DNA of 64,000 bases, from positions 1,240,001 through 1,304,000 of the forward strand of contig NC_007778.1 in assembly GCF_000013365.1 (NCBI RefSeq), in the 5' to 3' direction. The notes under the pieces were generated by a model, which had not been told where the DNA came from, ran no database searches, and saw only the letters and a list, made by a program, of their open reading frames with translations. A program made the position numbers and the translations under genes. Shown piece by piece: positions 29,702-39,978 of the stretch. Source of the DNA: Rhodopseudomonas palustris HaA2. GTDB lineage: Bacteria; Pseudomonadota; Alphaproteobacteria; Rhizobiales; Xanthobacteraceae. Positions within the stretch are counted from its first letter, which is position 1. Each line of letters starts with the position of its first letter.

Positions 29702-29951
29702 GATTCGATCCCGATGCGTCCCGCTCACAACGGGAAATTAGGTATTTCTGTTGACGTCCTGTTCACGACTTTCAAGAAGCCCCTGTTTACCAACGCTTTC
29801 GATCGCATCGGGGAAATCGCGAGGAGCACTTGCGTGTGTCCCACGCGCATCGCCGATTAACCCGCAGGCAACTTTAATCAGATAACAACAGAAACGATCG
29901 ACTTGTCGGAAACGGCAGGCGGATCCCAGTAAGCGTTGCGTGAGCGTACCG

Positions 29952-31370
29952 ATGTCAGTCATGCGTAACCGGCCGAAGGGCGCACGGATCGCGTCCTTCG
30001 GTCTCGGGCTCTGCGTCTTCGCAGTGTTTCCGAACGAAATCGGCTATCAGGATATTGCTTCGCTGCTGGTCCGCCAGCCGGGCGTCACCGAGCGTTGGCA
30101 GAAGCGGATGTTCGCGTCGTCGTTCGGTTCGATCCAGGTCGCCACATTCTCGTTCGGACGCCCGATCGGCACCTGGACGCCGCAGGTCGCCAACTCCCGG
30201 CTCGCCAGCCTCGACGGCAGATTCGGCCTGAGCGGGGCGATGACCCGCAATCGGCTGGCGCAGCCGCCGCAGCCCTATCAGGCCTCCGATTTCCCGGCGG
30301 TCGATCGCACGCTGAAGGGCGATCGCCTTGCGATCTTCAAGCCGGAGCCCGCGTCGCCCGACGACGCTGCGCCGTCTGCGACCGACGATTCGAACGCACC
30401 GAACGTCGCCGGTGCCAAGATTGCTGCCAAGCCTACCGCGCACGAACCGACCGAGACTTCGCCGCTCGATCCCGAACTCGCCGAAGCGCTGCAGTCCGAG
30501 CCGTTGACGCCGTACGATGTCGCGCATGCGCTGGAGTCCGATCCGCTGCACGCCGCCGGCCCGGCCGATGCGGCCGGGGCACCGCCGCGCGACCCTTTCA
30601 CCTTCAAGACCGCGAGCCTGTTTTTCGGCACCGGCTCGCTCGGCGGACCGGATGAATCGCTGGAGCAGTGGCAGCCCGGCGAAGAGCCGATCATCGTCAC
30701 GCCGCACGGGGCCGATCCGGACATGAAGTCGCCGCTGCTGTCGGCGACGGCCGTGGCGCCGGACGTGCCCGGCGAGACCATCGCCGGCAAGGGTGAGGTC
30801 AATATCGACCGCCATGCGAGGACGCCGGCCGAACGGCTCGGCCTGTCCGATCCGAAGCTGCGCGCCAGGCACGAGAAGTGCCTCGCCGAGGCGGTGTATT
30901 TCGAATCGCGCGGCGAAAAGGTGCGCGGCCAGATCGCGGTGGCGCAGGTGGTGCTGAACCGCGCCTTCTCCGGTTTCTATCCGACCAATGTCTGCGGCGT
31001 GGTGTATCAGAACAAGCACCGGCGGCTGGCCTGTCAGTTCACCTTCGCGTGCGATCGCGTCGCCGATATCGTGCGCGAACCGGAGATGTGGGATCGCGCC
31101 CGGCGCATCGCCGCAGCGATGCTCGACGGCAAATTGTGGCTGCCCGAGGTCGACAAGTCGACGCACTACCACGCCTATTGGGTGCGACCGTCCTGGGTCC
31201 ACGAGATGAAGAAGATGTACAAGACCGGCGTCCACACCTTCTATCGCCCGCGCAAATGGGGCGACGGCAGCGATGCCCCGAGCTGGGGCGACGCCGCCCA
31301 AACCGCCGCCATTTCCGCCCAACTCTCCGAAGCCGCCAGGAGCTCGGCCGAGATCAGCGCGAAGAACTGA
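29952..31370 (+). CDS. SleB-type cell wall hydrolase (Hydrolase_2)
   Basis: A 472-residue protein with a short N-terminal hydrophobic segment (IASFGLGLCVFAVF), so it is probably anchored or exported. A long Pro/Ala/Asp-rich middle (residues 100-290) is followed by the Hydrolase_2/SleB catalytic domain: CLAEAVYFESRGEKVRGQIAVAQVVLNR, YPTNVCGVVYQNKHRR and CQFTFACDRVAD. The family cuts peptidoglycan by lytic transglycosylase-like chemistry, with the Glu of YFESRGE as catalytic residue. The start is uncertain: GTG 29940, ATG 29952 and ATG 29961 are all possible and none has a good ribosome site. I chose 29952. Confidence 0.87.
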   Translation: MSVMRNRPKGARIASFGLGLCVFAVFPNEIGYQDIASLLVRQPGVTERWQKRMFASSFGSIQVATFSFGRPIGTWTPQVANSRLASLDGRFGLSGAMTRNRLAQPPQPYQASDFPAVDRTLKGDRLAIFKPEPASPDDAAPSATDDSNAPNVAGAKIAAKPTAHEPTETSPLDPELAEALQSEPLTPYDVAHALESDPLHAAGPADAAGAPPRDPFTFKTASLFFGTGSLGGPDESLEQWQPGEEPIIVTPHGADPDMKSPLLSATAVAPDVPGETIAGKGEVNIDRHARTPAERLGLSDPKLRARHEKCLAEAVYFESRGEKVRGQIAVAQVVLNRAFSGFYPTNVCGVVYQNKHRRLACQFTFACDRVADIVREPEMWDRARRIAAAMLDGKLWLPEVDKSTHYHAYWVRPSWVHEMKKMYKTGVHTFYRPRKWGDGSDAPSWGDAAQTAAISAQLSEAARSSAEISAKN

Positions 31371-31385
31371 CGGCTTGGCTCACTC

Positions 31386-31513
31386 CGTCATTCCGGGGCG
31401 CGCGTAGCGCGAAACCGGAATCTCGAAGTGTAGCGCAATGAGCCTCCCCGACAACGCCCTGCGCAAGTTTCAGATTCCGGGTTCGCGAGCTACGCTCGCG
31501 CCCCGGAATGACG
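31386..31513. repeat. Paired inverted repeat (CGTCATTCCGGGG type)
   Basis: Left arm 31386-31423 (CGTCATTCCGGGGCGCG...) and right arm 31472-31513 (...CGCCCCGGAATGACG) are inverted copies differing in the loop. The 48-bp spacer has no feature. Together with the next pair it fills the 317-bp gap (31371-31687) between the SleB gene and nadC. Confidence 0.82.
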
Positions 31514-31550
31514 CCGGGGAGCACTGCGCGCGTGCCACCGGCGGCGCGCT

Positions 31551-31676
31551 CCCTCTCCCGCCTGCGGGAGAGGGCTGGGGTGAGGGCGCCCCCAGCAGTG
31601 AGGCCACGTTGCGCGGAGAGGAGAGCCCTCACCCGGATCGCTGCGCGATCCGACCTCTCCCGCAAGCGGGAGAGGT
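31551..31676. repeat. Paired inverted repeat (CCCTCTCCCGC type)
   Basis: Arms at 31551-31587 (CCCTCTCCCGCCTGCGGGAG...) and 31625-31676 (GCCCTCACCC...CTCTCCCGCAAGCGGGAGAGG) are inverted copies. Same design as 17356-17508 and the DUF559 ends: a GGGAG hairpin followed by a GGGTGAGGG or GGGTGGGGTGA tail. It ends 12 bp from the nadC stop. Confidence 0.82.
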
Positions 31677-31687
31677 TGCGCAATGAA

Positions 31688-32563
31688 CTACGCGTCGATA
31701 TCCAGCGCGACGTCGAAATTCGGCGCGGAGTGAGTCAGCGCGCCGGCGGATGCGTAGTCGACGCCGGTGGCGGCGATGCTGCTGATCGACTCGCGGGTGA
31801 CGCCGCCGGAAGCCTCCAGCACGACGCGACCCTGCGCCATCGCCACGGCGCGTTTCAGCGCGTCGATGTCCATGTTGTCGAGCAGCACGACGTCGGCCAT
31901 GCCGGTGTCGAGCACCTCTTGCAACTGATCGAGCGTGTCGACCTCGATCTCAATCTTCACCAGATGGCCGATCTTCGCCCGCGCGCTGTCGAGCACCGGG
32001 CGGATGCCGCCGGCGACCGCGATGTGATTGTCCTTGATCAGCACCGCGTCGTCGAGCCCGAAGCGATGGTTGAAGCCGCCACCGCAGCGCACCGCGTATT
32101 TCTCCAGCGCGCGCAGCCCCGGCGTCGTCTTGCGGGTGCAGCAGATCCGCATCTTGGTGCCGGAGGTGTGGCGGACATAGTCCGCGGTCAGCGTCGCGAT
32201 GCCCGACAGCCGGCCGACGAAGTTCAGCGCGGTGCGCTCGCCGGACAAGATCGCCCGTGCCGGCCCCGACAGCGTCAGCACGTTGACGCCCGCCGCGACC
32301 GCGTCGCCGTCGCGGACATGGGCGGTGATGGCGATGTCGGGCGACAGCCTCTGAAACGCCGCGACCGCCAGCGGCAGCCCGGCGATCACGCCGGCCTGGC
32401 GCGCGACCATGACCGCGTGCGCCTGGGTCGCCTCCGGGATCGTGGCGATCGAAGTCACATCTCCGGCGCGGCCGAGATCTTCGTCGAGCGCGCGGCCGAC
32501 GGCCTCCTCGATCGCCAGCGGCGACAGGAAGGCGTCGGGATGCAGCAAAGTCGTTGCAATCAT
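31688..32563 (-). CDS. nadC: Nicotinate-nucleotide pyrophosphorylase (quinolinate phosphoribosyltransferase)
   Basis: NadC converts quinolinate and PRPP to nicotinate mononucleotide, the third de novo NAD step. The 291-residue protein shows the usual fold: '[28 protein letters not shown]' at the N-terminus, '[18 protein letters not shown]', [27 protein letters not shown] (substrate-binding Arg, His and Lys) and 'LKDNH'-type motif VLIKDNHI. It reads leftward as the last gene of nadABC, 34 bp after nadB. ATG at 32563. Two intergenic repeat pairs follow its stop. Confidence 0.96.
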   Translation of the reverse strand: MIATTLLHPDAFLSPLAIEEAVGRALDEDLGRAGDVTSIATIPEATQAHAVMVARQAGVIAGLPLAVAAFQRLSPDIAITAHVRDGDAVAAGVNVLTLSGPARAILSGERTALNFVGRLSGIATLTADYVRHTSGTKMRICCTRKTTPGLRALEKYAVRCGGGFNHRFGLDDAVLIKDNHIAVAGGIRPVLDSARAKIGHLVKIEIEVDTLDQLQEVLDTGMADVVLLDNMDIDALKRAVAMAQGRVVLEASGGVTRESISSIAATGVDYASAGALTHSAPNFDVALDIDA

Positions 32564-32597
32564 GGGAACTGCTCCTGAGCAGGCAGACGGGGAGGGA

Positions 32598-34220
32598 TCA
32601 GGCCGACGCGGTGCGGGCCCGGGTCGGAAACCGCAGAATGTTGGCGCCTTTGCTCAGTGCCGCGGCGCGCTCGCGGGCCTGCGCGAGCGTGGTCATGCTA
32701 CGCTCCGCCAGCGCCGGATCTTCCGCCGGAAAGTCGGAGCGATAATGCGCGCCGCGGCTCTCGGTCCGCGCCAGCGCCGCGGTCGCGACCAGGAGTGCGG
32801 TCGTCGCCATGTTCGTCAGCGCGGTCGAGCCCGCCTCGGCTTCCAGCGCCGCGATCGTCCGCACCGCGTCGGTCAGGCCATCGCGGTCGCGGATCACGCC
32901 GACTTTGGCCGACATGATGGCGCGCAGGCTCTGCTCCTGCACCGGGTCGAGCGCTGCGTCGCGCGTAAGCGTCGTCGGATCGAACCGGCCGGTGGCCGCG
33001 CGCAATTCGGCGCCGGCGATGTCCTCGGCGATCCGCGCCGCATACACCACCGCCTCCAGCAGCGAGTTCGAGGCCAGCCGGTTGGCGCCATGCGCGCCGG
33101 TGCAGGACACTTCGCCGGCGGCCCACAGCCCGTTCAGCGACGAGCGGCCGCGTGCGTCCGCCGCGACGCCGCCCATGTGGTAGTGCGCCGCCGGCGCGAT
33201 CGGGATCGGCTGGGTCGCGGGGTCGACGCCGGCCGAGATGCAGCTCTCGTACACCGTCGGGAATTCGTGCGCGAATTTCGCGCCGAGCGCCTGCGTGGCG
33301 TCGAGAAACGCGCCGCGCCCCGCCGCGACTTCGGCGAACACGCCGCGGGCGACGATATCGCGCGGCGCCAGCTCGGCGAGCGGATTCAACGCCAGCATGA
33401 AGCGCTCGCCGCGGCCGTTGATCAGCGTCGCGCCCTCGCCACGCAGCGCCTCGGTGGCGAGCGGCGCCGGATCGCGGCCGACCATGATGGCGGTCGGATG
33501 AAACTGCACGAATTCCGGATCGGCAATGACGGCGCCGGCGCGTGCGGCGATCGCCAGCCCCTGACCGGAGGCTTCCGGCGGATTGGTCGTAACCGCGTAG
33601 AGATGCCCGATGCCGCCGGTCGCCAGCACCACGGCCCGCGCCGCGATCGCCACCGGTGCGGTGAGGACGCTGCCGGCGCGGCGCAATTGCAGCCCGGCGA
33701 CGGCGTCGCCGTCGGTCAGCAGCGCCTCGGCGAACCAGCCTTCGCGTACGCGGATCGACGGCGTCGCGCGCACCGCTTCGGTCAGCGCGGTGATGATCGC
33801 CTTGCCGGCCATGTCGCCGCGAACGTGCACGATCCGCCGTGCCGAATGCGCTGCCTCGCGCGCCACCGCGAGCCTGCCTTCGAGGTCGCGATCGAACGGC
33901 ACGCCATAGGCGAGCAGATCGTGGATGCGGGCGGAGGCTTCCTGCGCGAGGCCGAGCGCCACCGCCTCGTCCACGAGGCCGGCGCCGACCGCGATCGTGT
34001 CGGCCGCGTGGGATTCGGCGCTGTCGCCTTCGCCGACCGCAGCCGCGATGCCGCCTTGCGCCCAGGCGGTCGAGGCGCCTTCGCCGAGCGCCGCCGCGGT
34101 GATCACCGTCACCGGCCGCGGTGCCAGCTTCAGCGCGCAGAACAGGCCGGCGAGGCCACCGCCGACGATCACGATGTCACCATGGGCGCCGAGCGATTCG
34201 ATTTCGGTTGAGAGACCCAT
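32598..34220 (-). CDS. nadB: L-aspartate oxidase
   Basis: NadB oxidises L-aspartate to iminoaspartate using FAD, feeding NadA. The N-terminus has the FAD motif [19 protein letters not shown] (residues 14-32). Other visible signatures are '[26 protein letters not shown]', 'ILATGG'-type [23 protein letters not shown], and '[31 protein letters not shown]'. Length 540 aa is normal. I chose the ATG at 34220 because the frame beyond it is random. 34 bp separates it from nadC, and about 114 bp from nadA upstream, consistent with one operon. Confidence 0.96.
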   Translation of the reverse strand: MGLSTEIESLGAHGDIVIVGGGLAGLFCALKLAPRPVTVITAAALGEGASTAWAQGGIAAAVGEGDSAESHAADTIAVGAGLVDEAVALGLAQEASARIHDLLAYGVPFDRDLEGRLAVAREAAHSARRIVHVRGDMAGKAIITALTEAVRATPSIRVREGWFAEALLTDGDAVAGLQLRRAGSVLTAPVAIAARAVVLATGGIGHLYAVTTNPPEASGQGLAIAARAGAVIADPEFVQFHPTAIMVGRDPAPLATEALRGEGATLINGRGERFMLALNPLAELAPRDIVARGVFAEVAAGRGAFLDATQALGAKFAHEFPTVYESCISAGVDPATQPIPIAPAAHYHMGGVAADARGRSSLNGLWAAGEVSCTGAHGANRLASNSLLEAVVYAARIAEDIAGAELRAATGRFDPTTLTRDAALDPVQEQSLRAIMSAKVGVIRDRDGLTDAVRTIAALEAEAGSTALTNMATTALLVATAALARTESRGAHYRSDFPAEDPALAERSMTTLAQARERAAALSKGANILRFPTRARTASA

Positions 34221-34333
34221 CGGGGTGGTCCGATCCTCAGCCTGCGTCCGCGGAGCGTCGTGCGCGGATTGCGAGGTGGAGACGGCGGCCGCCAGGAGGA
34301 AAGGCCGCCGTCCAAGACGCCGCAGCAAGCGGC

Positions 34334-35446
34334 TCAGTTGTTCAGGTTGATCATCCGCTCCACCGAGCGCCGCGCCGGCGCGATGATGGCGGGGTCGACC
34401 GTGACTTCCTCGCGCAGATACACCAGGCTGTCGAGAATCTTCGCCAGCGTGATGCGCTTCATGTGCGGGCACAGGTTGCACGGCCGTACCATTTCGACGT
34501 CCGGCAGCTCGGCCTGGACGTTGTCGGCCATCGAGCACTCGGTGATCATCACCACCCGCTTCGGATGCCTGGTCCTGACCCAGTCGATCATGTGCGCAGT
34601 CGAGCCGGTGAAGTCGGCTTCGGCCAGCACGTCCGGCGGGCATTCCGGATGCGCGATGATCTGCACGCTCGGGTCAGCCTCGCGATAGCTGCGCAGCTCG
34701 TCGCCGGTGAAGCGCTCGTGCACTTCGCAGGCGCCCTTCCAGGCGATGATCTTCACCTTGGTCTGCGAGGCGACGTATTTCGCCAGATACTGATCAGGAA
34801 CCATGATCACGCGATCGACGCCGAGGCTCTCCACCACCTTCACGGCATTCGACGAGGTGCAGCAGATGTCGACCTCCGCCTTCACGTCGGCCGAGGTGTT
34901 GACGTAAGCCACCACCGGCACGCCGGGAAATTTTTCGCGCAGCAGCCGGACATCGTCGCCGGTGATGCTGGACGCCAGCGAACAGCCGGCGCGCGAATCC
35001 GGGATCAGCACGCGCTTGTCCGGATTGAGGATCTTCGAGGTCTCCGCCATGAAGTGCACGCCGCACTGGACGATCGTCGACGCCTTGACCTTGGTGGCCT
35101 CGATGGCGAGTTGCAGCGAGTCGCCGACGATGTCGGAGACGCAATGGAAGATGTCCGGGGTCTGGTAGTTGTGCGCCAGGATCACGGCGTCGCGCTCGCG
35201 CTTCAGCTCGTTGATCGCCTTGATGTAGGGCGCCATGAACGGCCACTCGACCGGCGGGATCACGTTCTGCACGCGCGCATAGAGGTGCGCGGTCGCGCGC
35301 TCGACCTCGGGCGTCCATTCGAGCGCCGGCATCGGCAAGGCACGCGCCTTCTCCACGGCGCTCAGCGGAGCGCGGGCGAGCGCCGACTGACGCGCGTGCG
35401 GTGGCAGGCCGAAATTTTCCGGGCCATAGAGATCAGCAAGCGGCAT
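34334..35446 (-). CDS. nadA: Quinolinate synthase A
   Basis: NadA condenses iminoaspartate with dihydroxyacetone phosphate to give quinolinate and needs a 4Fe-4S cluster. The three ligand cysteines are seen in [16 protein letters not shown] and [11 protein letters not shown] (two Cys in the last). The N-terminal [13 protein letters not shown] leader and '[26 protein letters not shown]' are standard. The start at ATG 35446 is supported by AGGGAGG just upstream; the longer frame to 35668 is not needed. It heads nadABC; the upstream space holds two dyads that may bind the NAD regulator. Confidence 0.96.
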   Translation of the reverse strand: MPLADLYGPENFGLPPHARQSALARAPLSAVEKARALPMPALEWTPEVERATAHLYARVQNVIPPVEWPFMAPYIKAINELKRERDAVILAHNYQTPDIFHCVSDIVGDSLQLAIEATKVKASTIVQCGVHFMAETSKILNPDKRVLIPDSRAGCSLASSITGDDVRLLREKFPGVPVVAYVNTSADVKAEVDICCTSSNAVKVVESLGVDRVIMVPDQYLAKYVASQTKVKIIAWKGACEVHERFTGDELRSYREADPSVQIIAHPECPPDVLAEADFTGSTAHMIDWVRTRHPKRVVMITECSMADNVQAELPDVEMVRPCNLCPHMKRITLAKILDSLVYLREEVTVDPAIIAPARRSVERMINLNN

Positions 35447-35471
35447 CGCGGCCTCCCTGGTACGCAACCAG

Positions 35472-35494
35472 CATGTACTCATTTTGAGCATATG
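35472..35494 (-). promoter_or_regulatory. Operator-like dyad 1 before nadA
   Basis: The dyad has CTCA and TGAG arms around three T's (35478-35488), with TnCTC-N5-GAGnA at 35476-35490 and extra matches at CAT/ATG flanks. Only about 30 bp before the nadA start, so binding would block transcription. A second, similar element is at 35611-35625. A NadQ-type repressor gene is at 42739-43746. Repression is inference. Confidence 0.5.
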
Positions 35495-35610
35495 TTGGCT
35501 TTGAGAAAACCGGCCAAGACGGGCCGGCAGTTTCCAACGCTGGTTGAAGTGCTTTCCGAGTCTGTGCGCGTCGCCGCGCCCGTCCCGGAAACTCATGAGG
35601 AAAAAACTTA

Positions 35611-35625
35611 TCCTCAAAACGAGCA
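35611..35625 (-). promoter_or_regulatory. Operator-like dyad 2 before nadA
   Basis: Same spacing as site 1: TCCTC-AAAAC-GAGCA, i.e. TnCTC-N5-GAGnA. Centred about 135 bp from the first site, in the 346-bp space between nadA and the divergent acuI-like gene. It lies next to an AT-rich stretch (TCTAATATAACAC) that could hold a promoter. Confidence 0.4.
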
Positions 35626-35792
35626 AATCTAATATAACACGTGGGTTAAGGTTCTGCCAGTGGTCCAAAGGATCAAATCGTCACGGCGGCACATCGGATT
35701 TGCATCGCTGCAGCGCAGCGTGATCTTTACAGCGGGGCCGCATTTTCTCTAACTCACGTCGGCGTTCGAAAGCACAAAACAAGGGGAGCGGA

Positions 35793-36779
35793 ATGGCGAC
35801 GTTCAGGGCGATCAGGATCGACAAGGCCGACAAGGGCACCACTGCGGCGCTGACCCAGTTCGACGAGTCCGAACTGATGGATGGCGACGTGACGGTCGCG
35901 GTCGAATGGTCGACGCTGAACTACAAGGACGGCCTGGCGCTGACCGGCAAGGCGCCGGTGGTGCGGCGGTTTCCGATGATCGCCGGCATCGATTTCGCCG
36001 GCACCGTTCTCGACTCCACGCATCCGGACTGGAAGCCCGGCGACAAGGTCGTCTGCAACGGCTGGGGCATGGGCGAAACCCATCTCGGCGCCTATGCGGA
36101 AAAAGCCCGCGTCAAGGGCGACTGGCTGGTGCGGCTGCCGGACGGGCTGTCCGCGCGCGACGCGATGGCGATCGGCACAGCGGGCTACACCGCGATGCTC
36201 AGCGTGCTGGCGCTGGAGAAGCACGGTCTGACGCCGAAGGACGGCCCGGTGGTCGTTACCGGCGCCGCCGGCGGCGTCGGCTCGGTGGCGATCGCGCTGT
36301 TGTCGAAGCTCGGCTATCACGTCATCGCCTCGACCGGCCGCACCTCGGAAGAGGCCTATCTGCGCGACCTCGGCGCCGCCGAGATCATCGACCGCAATGA
36401 ACTGTCCGGCCCCGCCAAGCCGCTCGCCAAGGAGCGCTGGGCCGGCGGCATCGACAGCGTCGGCTCGACCACGCTGGCGAACCTCCTGTCGATGACCAAG
36501 TACCGCGGCGCGATCGCCGCCTGCGGACTCGCCGCCGGCATGGACCTTCCCGGTTCAGTGGCCCCGTTTATTTTGCGCGGGGTGTGTCTTTATGGCATCG
36601 ATTCGGTGATGTGCCCGCTGCCGGACCGCAAACAGGCCTGGTCGCGGCTCGCCGGCGACCTCGACCGGGCCAAATTGGCGGAAATCACCCGGGAAATTCC
36701 CCTCGACGAGGTGATCGGCGCCGGCGCCAAAGTGCTGGCCGGCCAGGTCCGCGGTCGAATCGTGGTGAAAATTGCGTAG
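35793..36779 (+). CDS. MDR-type quinone/acryloyl-CoA reductase (YhdH/AcuI family)
   Basis: A 328-residue zinc-free medium-chain reductase using NADPH. N-terminal '[35 protein letters not shown]' and '[46 protein letters not shown]' are highly typical of the YhdH/YhfP group. That group includes AcuI, which reduces acryloyl-CoA to propionyl-CoA. The dinucleotide loop [16 protein letters not shown] is about residue 153. The start ATG at 35793 has AGGGGAG just before it. It is divergent from nadABC. I cannot tell acryloyl-CoA from other enones by sequence, so no gene symbol. Confidence 0.86.
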   Translation: MATFRAIRIDKADKGTTAALTQFDESELMDGDVTVAVEWSTLNYKDGLALTGKAPVVRRFPMIAGIDFAGTVLDSTHPDWKPGDKVVCNGWGMGETHLGAYAEKARVKGDWLVRLPDGLSARDAMAIGTAGYTAMLSVLALEKHGLTPKDGPVVVTGAAGGVGSVAIALLSKLGYHVIASTGRTSEEAYLRDLGAAEIIDRNELSGPAKPLAKERWAGGIDSVGSTTLANLLSMTKYRGAIAACGLAAGMDLPGSVAPFILRGVCLYGIDSVMCPLPDRKQAWSRLAGDLDRAKLAEITREIPLDEVIGAGAKVLAGQVRGRIVVKIA

Positions 36780-36878
36780 CTGTTCAGACTTTACCAACCA
36801 AGCTGCGCCAATGTTGCCGCAGTTTGTATGGTAAGGAGCGGGTTAACGAGTCCGACCCGCGCCAGTAGGAGTTCAGGC

Positions 36879-37472
36879 ATGTTTGCGCGTTTCGTAGCCG
36901 GAGCCTTGATGGCCGGCGCCACCGTCCTGCCGGCGATGGCCGGGTCGATGACCGCAGACGAAGCGCGCAAATTCGTCGCCAACAAAGTGTTCGCCTTCAC
37001 CTGCTTCGATGGTACCCGCGGCGCAGGCCGGGTGTTCGACGATGGCGGCGCGGCCGGCGCGGTGCAGTTCTCCGGCTCGGGTCCCAATCGCTTCATGCGG
37101 CTGCCCGGCAATACGCTGCAGGTGCGCGGCCAGTCGATCTGCGCATCGATCAAGGGCATCCCGTTCGACCCCTGCTTCAATCTCGACAAGACCGGCGAGC
37201 GCAGCTTCCGTGGTTCGGTCTCCGGCATGGGCTTCGCCTATTGCGACTTCCGCCATCAGGGCGCCGGCCAAATGATGATGGTGCGGGCGATCTCGCGCTC
37301 GCAGCCGCGATCACTGCATGTCCCCGGCACTCGCCAGGCCGATGCGTCGCGCCATACCGACGTCACCGGCCGGGTGCCGACCCCGCGGGTCGAGGCGATG
37401 CGGCTCGATCCGCCGAAGATCGACGCCTCGAAGGTCGAGGCCGCCTCCGAACTGCGCCGCTCGACCGACTGA
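36879..37472 (+). CDS. Hypothetical secreted protein
   Basis: A 197-residue protein with a signal peptide (MFARFVAGALMAGATVLPAMAGS, cleavage near AMA-G). The mature part has five cysteines (TCFDG, SICASI, DPCFN, YCDF), suggesting disulfides, and 'ARKFVANKVFAFTCFDGTRGAGRVFDDG'. The last 60 residues are hydrophilic and unstructured. I do not recognise a domain; similar proteins seem widespread in Bradyrhizobium-type genomes. Start ATG at 36879 has AGGAG 7 nt upstream. The upstream gap is 99 bp after acuI-like. Confidence 0.62.
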   Translation: MFARFVAGALMAGATVLPAMAGSMTADEARKFVANKVFAFTCFDGTRGAGRVFDDGGAAGAVQFSGSGPNRFMRLPGNTLQVRGQSICASIKGIPFDPCFNLDKTGERSFRGSVSGMGFAYCDFRHQGAGQMMMVRAISRSQPRSLHVPGTRQADASRHTDVTGRVPTPRVEAMRLDPPKIDASKVEAASELRRSTD

Positions 37473-37508
37473 GCGCGTCCCGTCGGCGACGGCCGAGATC
37501 CGACGATC

Positions 37509-39815
37509 CTAGAAGTCCGTGGTCATCGACAGCCGGACCGTCAGGGGAAGGCCCTGCGCGATGGTGCTGTAGCTGGCGACGCCGGACCAGTAGTCCTTGT
37601 CGAACACGTTCTGCACCGAGGCACGGAAGGTGACCGGCCGCTTGTCGATCAGGGTCTTGTAGCGGGCGCCGAGATCCATCCGGGTCCACGACGGGATCAT
37701 CTGCGTATTCGCCGTGTTCACATATTGCTCGCCGGTGTAGATGACATTGGCGGTCAACGTCAGGCCCGACACGAACGGCGTGTCCCATTCGCCGCCGAGA
37801 TTCGCCTGCACCGTCGGCACGCCGACCGGCCTGTTGCCGAGGGTCGCGGCGCTCGTGGTCTTGGTCAGTTCACCGTCGATCAGCGACGCGCCGCCGAGCA
37901 GCCGCACGCCCGGCGTGACTTCTCCGAACACGTTGAGCTCGAGGCCGCGGTTGCGTTGCTCGCCGCCTTCGCTGAACACCAGATTGCTGCCGATGGTCTC
38001 GAGCTGGCCGAACGGCTTTTCGATCTGGAACGCGCTGAGCGTCAGGCCGAAACGGCCGAGGTCGAACTTGGTGCCGACCTCGTATTGCGTGGTCTTGTAG
38101 GGCGCCAGGGTCTCGCCGGCATTGATCGCATTGGTCGGCGCTGTTTCACCGATGCTCAGGCCTTCCGCGTAGTTCGCATAGAACGACACCATGCTCCAGG
38201 GTCGAACCACGAGACCGACCAGAGGCGTTACGGCGGTCTCGTCGGACGACGAGGTGAGCGCGCCGGTGCTGATATTGTAGTTCTTGGAGTCGATCTGCTG
38301 GAACCGGCCGCCGACGGTGAGTTGCAGGCGCTCGTTCAGCACCGATAACGTATCCGACAACGCGACGCCCGACAGCGTGCTCTCGGATGCCTTGGCCACG
38401 CGGGTTGGGTCGGCGACGTATTGCTCGGGGCGGTACGCCGGATTGTACATGTTGCTGAACTGCGTCGTCCCCGAGACGAGCCCGCGATCGAGAGTCTGGT
38501 TGAGATAGCTCGACTGCAGCGTCATCGTATGCGCGATCGCGCCGGTCTCGAAACGGGAGCGGACGCCGGTTTCCGCACTCAGCCGATCGACGTCGAAGAT
38601 CGCGTTCTCCGGGCGGATACTGACGTCGCCGGCGGAATTGAGCATCGTCGGCAGGCCGAACAGCCGATGAACCCGCGAGTTGCCGCCGCCGACCGCACCG
38701 AACCAGGTGACGTTGTCGGTCAGATCGTATTCGACTTTGCCGAGAACCGACTTGTCCTCGCTCTTCGACCATTCCCACGGCGCCTGGACGTTCCGCGAGC
38801 CGTTCGGCGCGCTGGGTATCGCGAAATTGCCGGACGACGGATAGAACGGCCGCTGCGGGGCCGTCAGATTTTCCCGCTGACCGATGATGTCGAGCGTGGC
38901 GCGCAACCGTTCGCCGCGATAGTCCAGCGCCAGCGAACCGACGAAGGCGCCGCGCTCCAGATTGTCGATCGGCAGATCGCCGCCGCGGGCGCTGCCGTTG
39001 AAGCGGATGCCGAATTCCTTGTGCTCGCCGAACCGCCGCGACACGTCCACGGCGCCGCCGCCCTGCGCGTTGGATGCGTAGTCGGTCGTCAGTCGCGTCA
39101 GGTCGGTGTCGCCGGCGCGCTTCGGGACGATGTTGATGGTGCCGCCGACGGCGCTGTTGGGCGATATGCCGTAGAGGAACGCGGTCGGCCCCTTCAGGAC
39201 TTCGACGCGCTCGGCGTAGTCGGTGAACACCCGATAGGTCGGCGCGATTCCGAAAATTCCGTCGAAGGCGATTTCGCCGAGATTGCCCTCTCCGATCGGA
39301 AAGCCCCGGATGTAGAACGAATCCAGCAATCCGCCCGCCGAATGCGTACTTCTCACCGAAGGGTCGGCTTCGAGAACGTCGGCGACGGTCTGCGCGCCCT
39401 GATCCCGGATTCGCTGCGAAGTGTAGGCCGTCACCGCGAACGGCGTATCCATGAAGCTGCGATTGCCCAGCATGCCGATGCGGGCCCCCTGCGCCACCTG
39501 GCCGCCCGCATAGGGAACCGGCAGCGTTCCGATGGTGTGGATGGCGGCGGCTGTGGCGGCTGGCGCGCTGGTCGGGGGTTCGGCCGAGGGCCGGGGCGCG
39601 ATCCGGGCGGAGCGTCGCTGCGGATTGCGCGACCGGGTCGGAGACGCCGCCCGTGCTCTCTGTTGAGGCTTCTCGACAGAGACGGGCGGGAGCACGTGCG
39701 GCTCGGCGCTTTGTGCTCGGCTTGGAGAAACTGCGATGCCGGTGAAATACAGTGACATGACGGCTGTCGCGACGCCGGCGAACAGCCGGTTCTTGTTAGT
39801 TCTGACGATGTTCAC
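37509..39815 (-). CDS. TonB-dependent siderophore receptor
   Basis: An outer-membrane receptor that takes up ferric siderophore with energy from TonB. The signal peptide is followed by a Pro/Ser/Arg-rich linker. The plug domain has MLGNRSFMDTPFAVTAYTSQRIRDQGAQTVADVLEADPSVR, and 'FYIRGFPIGEGNLGEIAFDGI' and 'RVEVLKGPTAFLYGISPNSAVGGTINIVPKR' follow. The beta-barrel ends in a terminal Phe (SMTTDF). I chose the GTG at 39815: a longer frame runs to a TTG at 39839, but that TTG lies inside a 20-nt dyad (39832-39851), so the TTG is unlikely. 768 aa. Confidence 0.92.
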   Translation of the reverse strand: MNIVRTNKNRLFAGVATAVMSLYFTGIAVSPSRAQSAEPHVLPPVSVEKPQQRARAASPTRSRNPQRRSARIAPRPSAEPPTSAPAATAAAIHTIGTLPVPYAGGQVAQGARIGMLGNRSFMDTPFAVTAYTSQRIRDQGAQTVADVLEADPSVRSTHSAGGLLDSFYIRGFPIGEGNLGEIAFDGIFGIAPTYRVFTDYAERVEVLKGPTAFLYGISPNSAVGGTINIVPKRAGDTDLTRLTTDYASNAQGGGAVDVSRRFGEHKEFGIRFNGSARGGDLPIDNLERGAFVGSLALDYRGERLRATLDIIGQRENLTAPQRPFYPSSGNFAIPSAPNGSRNVQAPWEWSKSEDKSVLGKVEYDLTDNVTWFGAVGGGNSRVHRLFGLPTMLNSAGDVSIRPENAIFDVDRLSAETGVRSRFETGAIAHTMTLQSSYLNQTLDRGLVSGTTQFSNMYNPAYRPEQYVADPTRVAKASESTLSGVALSDTLSVLNERLQLTVGGRFQQIDSKNYNISTGALTSSSDETAVTPLVGLVVRPWSMVSFYANYAEGLSIGETAPTNAINAGETLAPYKTTQYEVGTKFDLGRFGLTLSAFQIEKPFGQLETIGSNLVFSEGGEQRNRGLELNVFGEVTPGVRLLGGASLIDGELTKTTSAATLGNRPVGVPTVQANLGGEWDTPFVSGLTLTANVIYTGEQYVNTANTQMIPSWTRMDLGARYKTLIDKRPVTFRASVQNVFDKDYWSGVASYSTIAQGLPLTVRLSMTTDF

Positions 39816-39831
39816 GCGATGCCCCGCAAAA

Positions 39832-39851
39832 TTAGTCAAATCCGTGACTAA
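39832..39851 (-). promoter_or_regulatory. Dyad upstream of the TonB-dependent receptor
   Basis: TTAGTCA (39832-39838), six bases, TGACTAA (39845-39851): a perfect 7-bp inverted repeat 17 nt upstream of the receptor start. It may be an iron-responsive operator, but it does not fit the known Irr or Fur consensus I can recall. No regulator gene lies beside it. Confidence 0.45.
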
Positions 39852-39978
39852 GAAACTTGCGGATCAGGAGCAATAGCACCGGATTAGAATCGGTGTACGC
39901 GAAGTCGCGAACACTTTCGCGTATTCGTCGAGCGTCGCCGCGGCGTTCGCGAGCGCCCGCCGCCGTCGAGGATGCGGA

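Noticed and set aside
29735-29790. Possible sigma-70 promoter in the gap after cusA
   Set aside because: TTGACG is present but no good -10 lies at the right spacing.
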